Below are positions 6,828 through 15,768 of a DNA stretch of 21,560 nt, piece after piece. The translations under genes and the position numbers were made by a program. This stretch comes from a virus. Each line of letters opens with the position of its first letter. Position 1 is the first letter of the stretch. The stretch is taken from the IMG/VR virus record IMGVR_UViG_3300030389_004093, positions 1-21,560 of that record. One strand, written 5' to 3'. The notes beneath the pieces are model-generated. The model was not told where the DNA came from. It saw only the letters and a program-made list of their open reading frames with translations, and searched no databases.

Positions 6828-9800
6828 TTATGAAGTAACTTTTTCGCCACCTTGATTTTCAATTTCTCTAATAAGGTTTTGATCTCTTGTAGAATCACTG
6901 TTTATAGCAACTCTAACTATTTGTGTATCGTTGTTAAAGAGATTTACTATTCTTATAGGTACTACGCCTAATGAGCCAGAAACTGTATCGTTTACTATAT
7001 CTTGACCAATTGATCTGCTTGTATTTATCGCAGTCAAGGCCCTTACTACATCTGCTAGTTGTAACTCAAATTCAACTTCTGGCGTTTCTAATGTAGTTGT
7101 AAAAGTAGAATCTTTATCTTTTATTAGTCTGCCCTTACCTTGAGATATATTACCAACTGTTGCCTCAAACAAGTTCGTCCCATCAGCAGAAGTTGGAAAC
7201 TCAAATCTTAAGCCTGGCTGATCAGTTTTAAATGAACGACCCTTTGTTAATAATCTTGCACTGCCCTTTATTATAGAAAGAACATTGCTTGATATTGGTG
7301 TAGCGGTTGGTGAAATCAAAACTTTATCTAATGTTACGTCAATAACTGAAACGGCACCAGCTGCGGGTTTTACTCTTACTGGTAAAACTCTTGCTATTCT
7401 TGTCGAAGAAAATCTTGGAACATTTGTTGAACTTTCTGTCGTTAAGTTAGGTATAGCTCTTGTTGCCGTAACAGACCTATCAACAAACTCTTGTAATCCA
7501 TCTCTGTACTTGAAGCCTTGAAAGGTTGCTGTTGTAGCGGCAGAAGATATAAAAGTTGTGTCATTAGCACTGTTACTACCCGCTGTGGAAAAATCTCCAC
7601 CAGTAAATCTATTACTAATTGTAAAACCAGTAACTGCGTGTTCTATAATAGATGGTGTTTGATTAAATGTTTCTCTACCCTCATCATCAGAAATGTGTCC
7701 TAAGTCACCACTAGTTGTAGGTGCACCAACGTAACCAGTAGATGTTGATTCTCTAAAACCAAACTGCCGACGCATTTTATTGCGTTCAAACATGGGGCTT
7801 TCTATGTATACACCCTCACCTATGATACTAGTCTTTGCTGGCAAAAACTGTTGTACAAAAGGAAACAATCCACCAAAAGTATCGCTAAAGTTGCCCATAC
7901 CTTTTATAAATGTGTTTAGGTCAACAAGACTTGATGTGTTTCCACTAGCGCCTGATACACCTGACCCTAAAACTCCGCCACCACTTTTTATAACTTCATT
8001 TATCAAGGCATCACCAGTAATACCTGCTTCTGGTGCTAAACCCCACTGACCCGTAATCTTATGCCACTCTTCTTTGAAGGCACCTTCATAACTCTTAGCG
8101 AATAAATCCTCTGGATCACCAAGTAGTTCTGATGGTGAAACATTGTGAACAGAGTTTTTGATGGCTCTGTTTACAGCGTTCATTGGGTTCATACTAAAAC
8201 TAATGTAACCTGTATCACGTATACTATCAGATGGATCGTCTTGTCTTATTCTATCATTGTCAGCAGCAAATCCAACGGGGAAGAATCTGTTTATCTTCTT
8301 CATGTTTTGGAATACACGATATCTTTTCTTATCGGGTATAGATTCAAAACCAACTGGTATAGCAGTGTTTGATGCTGTTGTAGAATCAACTATAAAATTA
8401 AAGTCACCAGTAAGAATCATATTCTCTTTGAGTTTATAGTGTGCTGATAAACTACCATAGTAAGCTCTGTTATCAACACTGTTGACTATATCTGTACCAG
8501 TTGATGATTGAAAAGAAATAGACTCAAAGTTTCTTGTATGTTGTTTTAGGTCTTCATCTTTTAAAGCAACATTCCATTTTCTTACTTGATGTATGTATCC
8601 AATAAATCTTGTTGAGCCAGTGCCAGGAAAGTAAGATGGGAACTGAGAATAACTTACTCCACCTATTGACATTGCTGCACCAACACCACCACTTGAGTCA
8701 AAGTTAGCTTTTGATATAGCACTACCACCATTACCGTTAGATGTTATTGCCTTATCCATTATAACGATGTCATTACCACCTGTAGGTGACGCGGACAATG
8801 CCATAGCGTATACACTTAGTGTATCACCAGAACGGCTTACAGCTACGTTTAGGAAGTTATCAGCACTACCACTACCTCTAACAAAACTAGATAAAGATGT
8901 AAGATCAGTTTGTGCTGATAGTGAAGCAGTAACATTTGATTTAAATGCAACCTGTCCACTAGCGTTCATCTCTATTCTGTAAAGTGGGTGAACAAATAAT
9001 GTATAACCAGATGAACCAAGACTTGCACCTGTAGCAGACACTCTCATCTGTAAAGTAAAATTATTGTTTGCAGGCATATCAAAAACTCTTGCTGAACCAG
9101 TAGCTGCAGCAGTTGTTTGAACATATGTAGAACCAGTAGCAAACAATACTGGTGTATCAACTTCTTCTATTTCTCTTATTTCAGTTGGTCTATGAAAAAC
9201 TGAGTATTCATTTGTTTTGAGAAAGTTTGAATCTACACCATATATTCTACCTATCGCCTCTAATGTTTCTCTTGTTCCCTTTGTTTTTAAGAGGTGCATA
9301 ATATTATTTAGAATACGATTTTGAATCTCATAATTTATTGATTGAGTAGTAAAACCCCCACTGCTTGAGTTGACTAAACTTTTTTCAAAACTGCTCCTCT
9401 TAGCGTTTTCAAAAACATTTACACCAAATTGTCTTAAAAAAGTAGGTATAAATTTATTAGGGACTCTATTTACTTTGCCGTAATCAATAACTTTTGAAAA
9501 TGGTATTTGATTAGCAAAAGACTTAATTTCATCTAACTCATCTCCAAAACCTGCTAACAATCTTTTGAGAACATCACTACTATCTTCACGGAATAAGACT
9601 TCTGGTAATAAGTTCTCTAATTTTTCTGATCTTGTTATTTGTTCAGAGGCAGTAATAGGATAATGTATTTCCGACTTAAAAGCACCTGTTGATGTTCCTA
9701 TTATCTCTGTTCCTGTACCGGCCGTTTGATCAATAACATTTAACTCTTCATCTTCATACAATATAGCACGAGCAGACAAAGACTCTATCATTCCTGTTTG

Positions 9801-10271
9801 ACTACCACTAATAGCGTTGACTGCGTTTCTATAAACAGCAATCAGTGGAACGTGCTCCCCATTTTCATTTACTGCAAATACAGTATTGTTCGCATTTGCA
9901 TTAACATTTCCAGATGAAGATCCTGTAACACCTAATCTATCTAAGACATAAGTAGTAAAACCATCAGCCTCTTTTCTAAACTTATCAACCTCAAATATAG
10001 CCTTTGGGCCGACGTTAGCGTTTAATAATACACTGTCAGCTGATAAGCCAGATAGACCGATTGGATACTTATCTATAATTTCTTTTCTAACGGACAGAAA
10101 CCGTCTTAGGGCGTTCCCGAAGAAAATATGTTGTGAGTAGTCATTATAATCCACCAAAGGTAACACACGGGATTTAGCACCTGTTATAGATAAATCTACG
10201 AGTGTTCCGCTAGAGCTGCCTAAACCAGATAGTGAAGCTACTAAACTTTCAAATGTAAAGCCGTCAGCCAT
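6828..10271 (-). CDS. Large baseplate wedge protein: P2 gpI-like region plus LamG-like domain (1147 aa)
   Basis: Size and position, two genes after gp6, fit the large wedge component (T4 gp7 is of similar length), but sequence identity to gp7 is not claimed. Residues about 215-350 resemble the P2 gpI tail-protein family: KLENLLPEVLFRED, LLAGFGDELDEIKSF, PNKFIPTFLRQFGVNVF and a conserved-looking LLKTKGTRETLEAIGRIYGV. Residues about 385-590 look LamG-like: NNFTLQMRVSATG, FLNVAVSRSGDTLSVYAMAL, AAMSIGGV and FIGYIHQVRKWNVALKDEDL. From about 690 comes a conserved-looking segment NPMNAVNRAIKNSVHNVSP with GDPEDLF, then a long C-terminal part (750-1147) I do not recognise. The start ATG at 10271 follows the upstream stop by 3 bases, with GGGA about 10 bases upstream. 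The likely role is wedge assembly linking the inner baseplate to fibres. Confidence 0.75.
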   Translation of the reverse strand: MADGFTFESLVASLSGLGSSSGTLVDLSITGAKSRVLPLVDYNDYSQHIFFGNALRRFLSVRKEIIDKYPIGLSGLSADSVLLNANVGPKAIFEVDKFRKEADGFTTYVLDRLGVTGSSSGNVNANANNTVFAVNENGEHVPLIAVYRNAVNAISGSQTGMIESLSARAILYEDEELNVIDQTAGTGTEIIGTSTGAFKSEIHYPITASEQITRSEKLENLLPEVLFREDSSDVLKRLLAGFGDELDEIKSFANQIPFSKVIDYGKVNRVPNKFIPTFLRQFGVNVFENAKRSSFEKSLVNSSSGGFTTQSINYEIQNRILNNIMHLLKTKGTRETLEAIGRIYGVDSNFLKTNEYSVFHRPTEIREIEEVDTPVLFATGSTYVQTTAAATGSARVFDMPANNNFTLQMRVSATGASLGSSGYTLFVHPLYRIEMNASGQVAFKSNVTASLSAQTDLTSLSSFVRGSGSADNFLNVAVSRSGDTLSVYAMALSASPTGGNDIVIMDKAITSNGNGGSAISKANFDSSGGVGAAMSIGGVSYSQFPSYFPGTGSTRFIGYIHQVRKWNVALKDEDLKQHTRNFESISFQSSTGTDIVNSVDNRAYYGSLSAHYKLKENMILTGDFNFIVDSTTASNTAIPVGFESIPDKKRYRVFQNMKKINRFFPVGFAADNDRIRQDDPSDSIRDTGYISFSMNPMNAVNRAIKNSVHNVSPSELLGDPEDLFAKSYEGAFKEEWHKITGQWGLAPEAGITGDALINEVIKSGGGVLGSGVSGASGNTSSLVDLNTFIKGMGNFSDTFGGLFPFVQQFLPAKTSIIGEGVYIESPMFERNKMRRQFGFRESTSTGYVGAPTTSGDLGHISDDEGRETFNQTPSIIEHAVTGFTISNRFTGGDFSTAGSNSANDTTFISSAATTATFQGFKYRDGLQEFVDRSVTATRAIPNLTTESSTNVPRFSSTRIARVLPVRVKPAAGAVSVIDVTLDKVLISPTATPISSNVLSIIKGSARLLTKGRSFKTDQPGLRFEFPTSADGTNLFEATVGNISQGKGRLIKDKDSTFTTTLETPEVEFELQLADVVRALTAINTSRSIGQDIVNDTVSGSLGVVPIRIVNLFNNDTQIVRVAINSDSTRDQNLIREIENQGGEKVTS

Positions 10272-10274
10272 TTG

Positions 10275-11813
10275 TTAATATCCCGCTGTGTAATCAATGT
10301 CGTAGATGTCACCACAAGCAAACTGCCATTTCTCTGGATAATCATAGACAAGCGTCTCACCCCTAACATTAAGTTTAAGAACTACCTTGTATCTTAGTCC
10401 CTCATATAGTAAGGTATTATCCAAATCAAAAAAGTTTCCTTCTGCATCGTAGGATAGTGCCTGTTCTGGCACTTCTACATCATTTGTCACTAACTCTCTT
10501 ATCTCAACTGTTCCACTCTTAATAATTGCTGTATTCAAAGCGGTAGATGTACCAGTTAGTGTTTGCCATTGTGTTTGATTGTTCTTTACAAAAACTCTAA
10601 TTCTTGCTTTAGTTGTTGGGTCATATTGGTCACTTAGGTTTGGTAGAGTTACAACGTGATTAGAAGTAACGTAATTACCATAACCAGAAGTTGGCAATAG
10701 ACAATCAAAAGAAAATGAATCTGTTCTGTATTCACCAGCAGTTGTCACCGTCCAACTATCAGTGAAAGATGTTGAAGATGATAAACCTAAGTTGATACCC
10801 GTTAGGTTTAGGTATCCAGCAGCATTTGTTGCTGAACCTATGTGTACTTTATAAATACCTTTTGAAAATCTTGAAGCGGTAACTGCCATTCCCGAAGCAG
10901 CATCCGTCAACATACCCACACCGTTAGCACTAAGGGTGACATGGCCAGGAAATGGACCTGTTCCATTTAGGTCTGTCAACTCGCCATCAATCAAACTATA
11001 ATAGAATAGGTTTGCTGTCTTAGAGAATAATAAGTTTTCTCTATTGTCTTTTATTGCTCCATCCCACTCTAACTCAAAGTATGGTCTTTTACGAGTGTTT
11101 GTTTCTCTACTGTAAAACTTCTTACTATAAAATGCAGTGCCAGATATAGATACAGCCTGTCCAGCAGATAATGCTTCTGGTGCATCTTTGGCTTCATAAG
11201 CATCTGTCATACGAATAAGAAATCCATGATCAGCACTACCACCATCTTCAATAGAGGTTCCAGTAGAAAAATTTAGATATGACTTGAAGTAGTCGGTCAC
11301 ATCCATTCGTAAGTCTTCTTCACCTAAGAATGATTGTGTAGCACTATTAGAATCATAAACTCTACTTGCAGCACCTATATATACTGAACCACCAGTTTGT
11401 CCATTGTTTATATTCCAAGCATTAGTATTTGTAGCACTCAGAGCGTTAGCAAATCCAGTGTTTGTGTAGTTATCATTATCAAGTCCTCTACCCTCCATCC
11501 ATGAAGCAGTAAGAGGGAAAGCTACCAAATCAAAGTTTACAGCTTGGTTGTCACTGTGTTTCACATTCTTTAGGTTGATAAAAGCAGAAACACCGCTATC
11601 GGTTCTTGGGTCGGGTATTCTACCGTTGTTTACAATATCGGCACTCAAAGAAGAGAGAGAAAACTTTATCAGTATTCTTGCATACTCTTTTCGTTGAGTA
11701 ACTTCATTTATATTATTCCATATTTCTAATATTGGTGTTTCACCAAAGTTAGATGTTACAGATGCTTCTGTTATCCAAGTGTCTTTATCGGCGTAAGCTC
11801 TGGCGATAGACAT
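10275..11813 (-). CDS. DNRLRE-like virion structural protein (512 aa)
   Basis: The N-terminal half resembles DNRLRE-type beta-sandwich domains: AYADKDTWITEASVTSNFG, then IWNNINEVTQRKEYARILIK, FSLSSL, FDLVAFPLTASWMEGRGLDN and, near residues 140-200, VYIGAASRVYD and EEDLRMDVTDYFKSYL. Such domains usually appear in secreted adhesins and some phage tail proteins. The second half (about 265-512) is beta-rich and unrecognised. The start codon overlaps the gp6 stop by one base (TAATG), so translation is probably coupled to gp6. A fixed place between gp6 and the large wedge protein suggests a baseplate component or a collar around the wedge. No catalytic motif or membrane segment is seen. The virion role is likely; the exact subunit is unknown. 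Confidence 0.72.
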   Translation of the reverse strand: MSIARAYADKDTWITEASVTSNFGETPILEIWNNINEVTQRKEYARILIKFSLSSLSADIVNNGRIPDPRTDSGVSAFINLKNVKHSDNQAVNFDLVAFPLTASWMEGRGLDNDNYTNTGFANALSATNTNAWNINNGQTGGSVYIGAASRVYDSNSATQSFLGEEDLRMDVTDYFKSYLNFSTGTSIEDGGSADHGFLIRMTDAYEAKDAPEALSAGQAVSISGTAFYSKKFYSRETNTRKRPYFELEWDGAIKDNRENLLFSKTANLFYYSLIDGELTDLNGTGPFPGHVTLSANGVGMLTDAASGMAVTASRFSKGIYKVHIGSATNAAGYLNLTGINLGLSSSTSFTDSWTVTTAGEYRTDSFSFDCLLPTSGYGNYVTSNHVVTLPNLSDQYDPTTKARIRVFVKNNQTQWQTLTGTSTALNTAIIKSGTVEIRELVTNDVEVPEQALSYDAEGNFFDLDNTLLYEGLRYKVVLKLNVRGETLVYDYPEKWQFACGDIYDIDYTAGY

Positions 11814-13633
11814 TATGCTGTTCTCCCTACTATATCAAAGTTTGGAAATTTTAGTTCCCAACAAACATCTTCTGGAAAACATAAAATACCATTTTTAGTA
11901 TTTGACTTAATATCAAAACTATAACCAGAATAAGTTCTATTATCTTGATTGGTGTTTATATTAGTAAACTTAAATTCAACAACAGACCTAACTTTTTCTA
12001 ATGCTTGAAGTCTAGCAATGTAGTTAGGAATAACAAGATTAGAACCAAAGTTTGTATTTTCGGCAATAAATATTCTTTTTAGTGAAATAAAACAATCTAC
12101 TAAGGCATCATTTGAATTAACATCAGCTGATGGAAGAATAGTAAAATCAATACCAATATTACACACCTTACCCTCTGTTATTTTTATAGTGTCAGAAAAT
12201 GACTTGAAATTTTTCAAGTATGTTTCTATGTTGTTTTTTAATGTGCCCGTCGCTGGGGTCAAAAATCCATTAGCGTTCCTTGCTATGGTAATTAACTCTA
12301 CACCTAATGCGTTTGCTGGATCTTTTCTTGCATAACTTCTAAAAACTGAACCAAACTCTGGTGGCATAGACAATACTCTTACTTGGTAGTCTTGTAATGT
12401 CACAGCTCTATTTTGAGAGTTAAAAAATTGCAATGCATTTTGTTTTATAGATGTTCTATTTTCTGCATCTGAACCACCAGTAGCTTGTTCAACATTTTCA
12501 ACTATTAGTGATGATAAAATTGTATTAGCCTGAGAGGCAGAAGCCGTAAGAAATGTTGAGTTATTAAAAGAAACTACTCTTGATGAAAATCTATTTAATG
12601 TTCTTGGTCCAACATTGGTTTCTGTTCCACCTCCATATCTATATTTTATATCTAAATTAACATCTCTTGGCGCAAAACCTAATCCTTTAGTTTTTAAAAA
12701 ATTAGACGAATCAACAACAGAAGGCGCAAATCCAGATGGCGCGCCCCTAAGACTTGGTGGTAATACAAAGTCTTCGGGGTTCGGTATTATTTCAGAATCT
12801 TCTAAATCTGTTGTTCCGGCACCAAATATTATAGAAGTTTCGCCTTCTGGCCCAACTTCAGTTGTAAACCTATATGGTATTTTTTTGTATTGTAATACAT
12901 ATTGAGCATCAGCGCTACTAGATCCATCGGTATTTAAGAAACCAGTAAAAACACTTCCTTGTGCCAAGTTGTCAACGTGAAAATATTCTTTACCGTCAGA
13001 AGAAGTTACAGACATAATTTCTGTTATTTCTCTATCAGGCATAGTTAATTTTAAAAATGGTATTGAATCACCGGCCCTATAAGAAAATGTTCTCGTTGAT
13101 CCAGCAATAGCAGATACACTTGTTATAGAGTATTGTGTTTGTGTAGGGCTTAATTGTTCCGTAACTCTATTTTCCGGCCTTGAAAAGTCTGCATCTACCA
13201 ATGTTTCAAATTGCACTGACGGTTCAAAATTAGTTACTACTTTTGTTCCCTTCTTTAAGGTAAACATTGAGTTGGCGGAAGTTGAGTTAGTAAATATTGC
13301 ACTTATAGATAAGTTTACAACAGCTGGCCGAGAAAACTTTGGTTGATATCCTAAATTTTGAGCAAGAGAAAAAATATTTTTATCCTCAACAGCTCTTTCT
13401 ATAAAGCCCTCATTAACCTGTCTGTCTATATAAAAAGACATTGAGTCACCAATGTAGGCTAACAATTCTATAATAGCCATACCACCAGATGCCTCATTAA
13501 AATCTTGAAAATCATTTGGAAAATATCTTTTCAGATAATCCATTAAGTCTGATTTTATAGAATCAAAATCTTTTGATAAATAATTGACATCAGCAATCTG
13601 TCTTGTGCTCTGTCTTGTTGATTGATAATTCAT
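11813..13633 (-). CDS. 6: Baseplate wedge protein gp6 (baseplate J-like)
   Basis: This is the wedge subunit whose homologues form the inner ring of contractile-tail baseplates and clamp neighbouring wedges. The N-terminal signature is clear: NYLSKDFDSIKSDLMDYL (17-34), then NEASGGMAIIELLAYIGD (46-63) and SFYIDRQVNEGFIERA (66-81). The J-like core shows at about 393-433 with RTSIKQNALQFFNSQNRAVT, LQDYQVRVLSMPPEFG and the following SVFRSYA strand. Length 606 compares with about 660 in T4. The start ATG at 13633 is 9 bases after the gp25 stop, with an AGAGAG ribosome site running on from that stop codon. The order gp25-gp6 and the one-base overlap with the next gene point to cotranslation of wedge parts. 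Confidence 0.92.
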   Translation of the reverse strand: MNYQSTRQSTRQIADVNYLSKDFDSIKSDLMDYLKRYFPNDFQDFNEASGGMAIIELLAYIGDSMSFYIDRQVNEGFIERAVEDKNIFSLAQNLGYQPKFSRPAVVNLSISAIFTNSTSANSMFTLKKGTKVVTNFEPSVQFETLVDADFSRPENRVTEQLSPTQTQYSITSVSAIAGSTRTFSYRAGDSIPFLKLTMPDREITEIMSVTSSDGKEYFHVDNLAQGSVFTGFLNTDGSSSADAQYVLQYKKIPYRFTTEVGPEGETSIIFGAGTTDLEDSEIIPNPEDFVLPPSLRGAPSGFAPSVVDSSNFLKTKGLGFAPRDVNLDIKYRYGGGTETNVGPRTLNRFSSRVVSFNNSTFLTASASQANTILSSLIVENVEQATGGSDAENRTSIKQNALQFFNSQNRAVTLQDYQVRVLSMPPEFGSVFRSYARKDPANALGVELITIARNANGFLTPATGTLKNNIETYLKNFKSFSDTIKITEGKVCNIGIDFTILPSADVNSNDALVDCFISLKRIFIAENTNFGSNLVIPNYIARLQALEKVRSVVEFKFTNINTNQDNRTYSGYSFDIKSNTKNGILCFPEDVCWELKFPNFDIVGRTA

Positions 13634-13642
13634 TTATGCTCT

Positions 13643-14059
13643 CTATGTTGGTGCGTTTTGAAATGGTAATTGAATAGAGTCCGTAATACCAGCAGCATTT
13701 AATAGTGTGTAAGTCATGTTTACTAAAATATCATTTTCATTTATGTTTGTTCCGATAGGTGGGTTGTCTGTTGTAAAAATTTCTATGCTATCCATTCTTA
13801 CGAAAGGCATCCAGCTTTCAAGAGCGTCTCGTATTTCAGCTCCTATTCTCGCTTCCATTTCATTCTTTTTTATCGGCTCAAACAATTCACCCAGTAATAT
13901 TGGTATATTTGTCCCTATTGTTGGATTAATGACCCTCTCACCCTTCTTGGTTAGTAAAAGTATTTTTATATCCTCTCTTACCGCATCTAATGTTGTGTTG
14001 TTCATTTCAAAGAAACCCTTACGAAAAGCTCGTAATGGAAATTTTAAATTAACACCCAT
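13643..14059 (-). CDS. 25: Baseplate wedge protein gp25 (GPW/gp25 family)
   Basis: At 138 residues it has the usual length of the family. The diagnostic pattern is present: DAVREDIKILLLTKKGERVINP (25-46, split here at the conserved GER), TIGTNIPILLGELFEP (47-62), EARIGAEIRDALESWMP (69-85) and a closing beta-hairpin with INENDILVNMTYTL. gp25 joins the wedge core next to gp6 and contributes to tail-sheath nucleation in contractile systems. The start at 14059 is 10 bases after the spike gene stop. The stop itself is part of the TAAGAG ribosome site. Nothing appears missing or broken. Confidence 0.93.
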   Translation of the reverse strand: MGVNLKFPLRAFRKGFFEMNNTTLDAVREDIKILLLTKKGERVINPTIGTNIPILLGELFEPIKKNEMEARIGAEIRDALESWMPFVRMDSIEIFTTDNPPIGTNINENDILVNMTYTLLNAAGITDSIQLPFQNAPT

Positions 14060-14069
14060 ATCATTTCTC

Positions 14070-15566
14070 TTAGTTTAAAAAATTTCTGTTACTTAAGTGT
14101 TGTGATAAACTATTTGTTAGACTAAGGAATCTATTTCTAATTTTATCAAATTTAACTTTTAATGAATTTATATTGTTTTGTACATCAGTAGTTTTTGAAT
14201 CAGTTTCTATTGGCACTGTCATACGGGGATTACTAGAACCACCTATGTTTATATCATCAAATTTTATTGTTCTCCTAAAAGTTCTAGTTTTATAGCCTAA
14301 ATTAATTGTTCTATCAGGCATCGGGACAGTTATAAACTTTGATGGTATGGTTATTGTAGTTCCAGGCGCTCCTCTTGCTACTAACACACGTTCGGTTTTT
14401 GGTCCAACAGGAGTTCTAATTGTTCTAGTCTCATAAACATTACCACTGCCAGGCACTCTTACATTTTTTGCAGGGACAAAAATCCTTCTTGGTCGTTGAG
14501 GTTCAGTTCTAAAACCTAAATTAATAGTTTGTTTATCTACTATTGTTTTGTCAGGAATGTTAATGTTTATTTCTGGTATTGCATGCTCGTGATCAATGTA
14601 AGAATTAAACAATTCTTGTACTACATCAAGTATACTTTGTGTTGTCTGAACAAACCCCCTCATCATTGTATCTTGTTTTTTAAAATATTCATTTAGTCTA
14701 TCACCTAAAACCATTTTATGCATTGTGCTTTCAGAGTCCTTTGTTGTTGATATGTTGTAAATTTCTTCCGCTATATTAACTATGAAATCTCTTCTTATGT
14801 CGGACTCGTCAGCTTCTTCAGTATTTTTTGTTAAAAAAGGTGATATGTCTGTCGGCCTTGCATCTGAAAAATGAACCGTTTTTGTTTTTGTTGACCCAAC
14901 CGTTCCTCTTGGGTTTCTTTGATATGGTCTATTTTCTAAAATACCCATTTCTAAAAGGCCTGGCTTATTAGAATATATTGGTAAAAATGTATTTCTTATA
15001 TAAGATCCACTTCTACCTTGTATTAATACATCACCAAGACTTAATGGCAATTGGAAAACTTTTTTACTTGACTTTGATGAAGGTTGTCTTGATTGACCAT
15101 TTACTTTTTTAACATCAAATCGCATACCATATCTTGTTATGGAATCTGGATTTCTCTTTTCGTTTTGTTCATTAGTTAATTTAGTGCTAACCACATCAGT
15201 ATCATTAACTCTACCCATCCAAAAACCTTTTGAGTTGTTTAGTGTTGTCTCCCTTACTACAAATACTTGTTCACCAACCTCTGGAACTGCAACTATAACA
15301 TTAGGCAGAAAGGGTGGATACCAACGGGGCGGTTCGTTTTCTGGACTATCACTACTAACATCTTCTCCTATAATTCTTGCGTTTATAGAAAATTGTGGAA
15401 GATTAGCGCTACCTTGTGGATGCACATCAGTGCCTAATTTTACACTTATTACAATTGCTCTATTCAGAATGAATAGTTCTGGCTTTTTCCACCCAAGAGC
15501 GTTTGCATATAAATCATCTTCATAACTACCCGATGCAAACAAATTCTCCATTGTTGGTCTATTCAT
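14070..15566 (-). CDS. gp5-like baseplate spike protein without visible lysozyme domain (498 aa)
   Basis: Residues about 50-125 fit the OB-fold of gp5/VgrG-type spikes: LPNVIVAVPEVGEQVFVVRE followed by FWMGRVND. LSLGDVLIQGRSGSYIR (175-191) matches a motif I associate with T4-like marine phage spike proteins. Residues 285-330 (MVLGDRLNEYFKK, ILDVVQELFNSYIDHEHAIP) resemble the usual ending of the family, yet 170 residues follow. That extension holds two related segments, KQTINLGFRT (345-354) and DRTINLGYKT (418-427), each followed by an Arg-rich stretch. No lysozyme motif is seen between OB-fold and C-terminus, unlike T4 gp5. The predicted role is the central spike or membrane-puncturing hub cap. 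The start at 15566 overlaps the upstream small gene by 8 bases; a GGA lies about 9 bases before the ATG. Confidence 0.75.
   Translation of the reverse strand: MNRPTMENLFASGSYEDDLYANALGWKKPELFILNRAIVISVKLGTDVHPQGSANLPQFSINARIIGEDVSSDSPENEPPRWYPPFLPNVIVAVPEVGEQVFVVRETTLNNSKGFWMGRVNDTDVVSTKLTNEQNEKRNPDSITRYGMRFDVKKVNGQSRQPSSKSSKKVFQLPLSLGDVLIQGRSGSYIRNTFLPIYSNKPGLLEMGILENRPYQRNPRGTVGSTKTKTVHFSDARPTDISPFLTKNTEEADESDIRRDFIVNIAEEIYNISTTKDSESTMHKMVLGDRLNEYFKKQDTMMRGFVQTTQSILDVVQELFNSYIDHEHAIPEININIPDKTIVDKQTINLGFRTEPQRPRRIFVPAKNVRVPGSGNVYETRTIRTPVGPKTERVLVARGAPGTTITIPSKFITVPMPDRTINLGYKTRTFRRTIKFDDINIGGSSNPRMTVPIETDSKTTDVQNNINSLKVKFDKIRNRFLSLTNSLSQHLSNRNFLN
14271..14540 (-). repeat. Two-copy internal repeat in the spike C-terminal extension
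   Basis: Two copies of the protein pattern xTINLG(F/Y)(R/K)T lie 73 residues apart (DNA about 14505-14528 and 14286-14309), and 19 of the 24 or so bases look the same by eye. Both are preceded by an I-x-I/V-P-(D/M) segment and followed by Arg-rich sequence. This suggests an internally duplicated beta-structure added to the spike. Confidence 0.5.
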
Positions 15567-15768
15567 TTTCTTTTTCCACTGGCTTTATTTTTATATTTCT
15601 TTTTTTTAATTCTGACTCTATTTCATGTAGATCATTTCTAACGCCTATATATTTTTTTCTTAAAAAATCCATAATTGTTATTTGATCTTCGTAAACCTGC
15701 AAACCATCTACATATAATTTACCAATTTCTTCGTCAGATAGTTTTGAAAAATCAATTAATGAAGTCAT
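15559..15768 (-). CDS. Small helical protein overlapping the late sigma gene (69 aa)
   Basis: I do not recognise this protein. It is charged and probably helical: an acidic N-terminal third (LIDFSKLSDEEIGKLYVDGL), a middle with ITIMDFLRKKYIGV, and a likely coiled-coil stretch NDLHEIESELKKRNIKI before a Lys/Glu tail. The ATG at 15768 lies inside the last codons of the sigma gene (17-base overlap) with no good ribosome site, so translation is probably coupled to the sigma factor. Its end overlaps the spike start by 8 bases. Tight coupling on both sides favours a real gene. One possibility is a sigma partner comparable in role to the T4 coactivator gp33, but there is no sequence evidence for this; a small baseplate or chaperone protein is equally possible. 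Confidence 0.65.
   Translation of the reverse strand: MTSLIDFSKLSDEEIGKLYVDGLQVYEDQITIMDFLRKKYIGVRNDLHEIESELKKRNIKIKPVEKENE

Noticed and set aside
6828-10271. Naming the 1147-residue protein T4 gp7
   Set aside because: Length and position agree, but the visible motifs are gpI-like and LamG-like; without an alignment the specific name is not supported.
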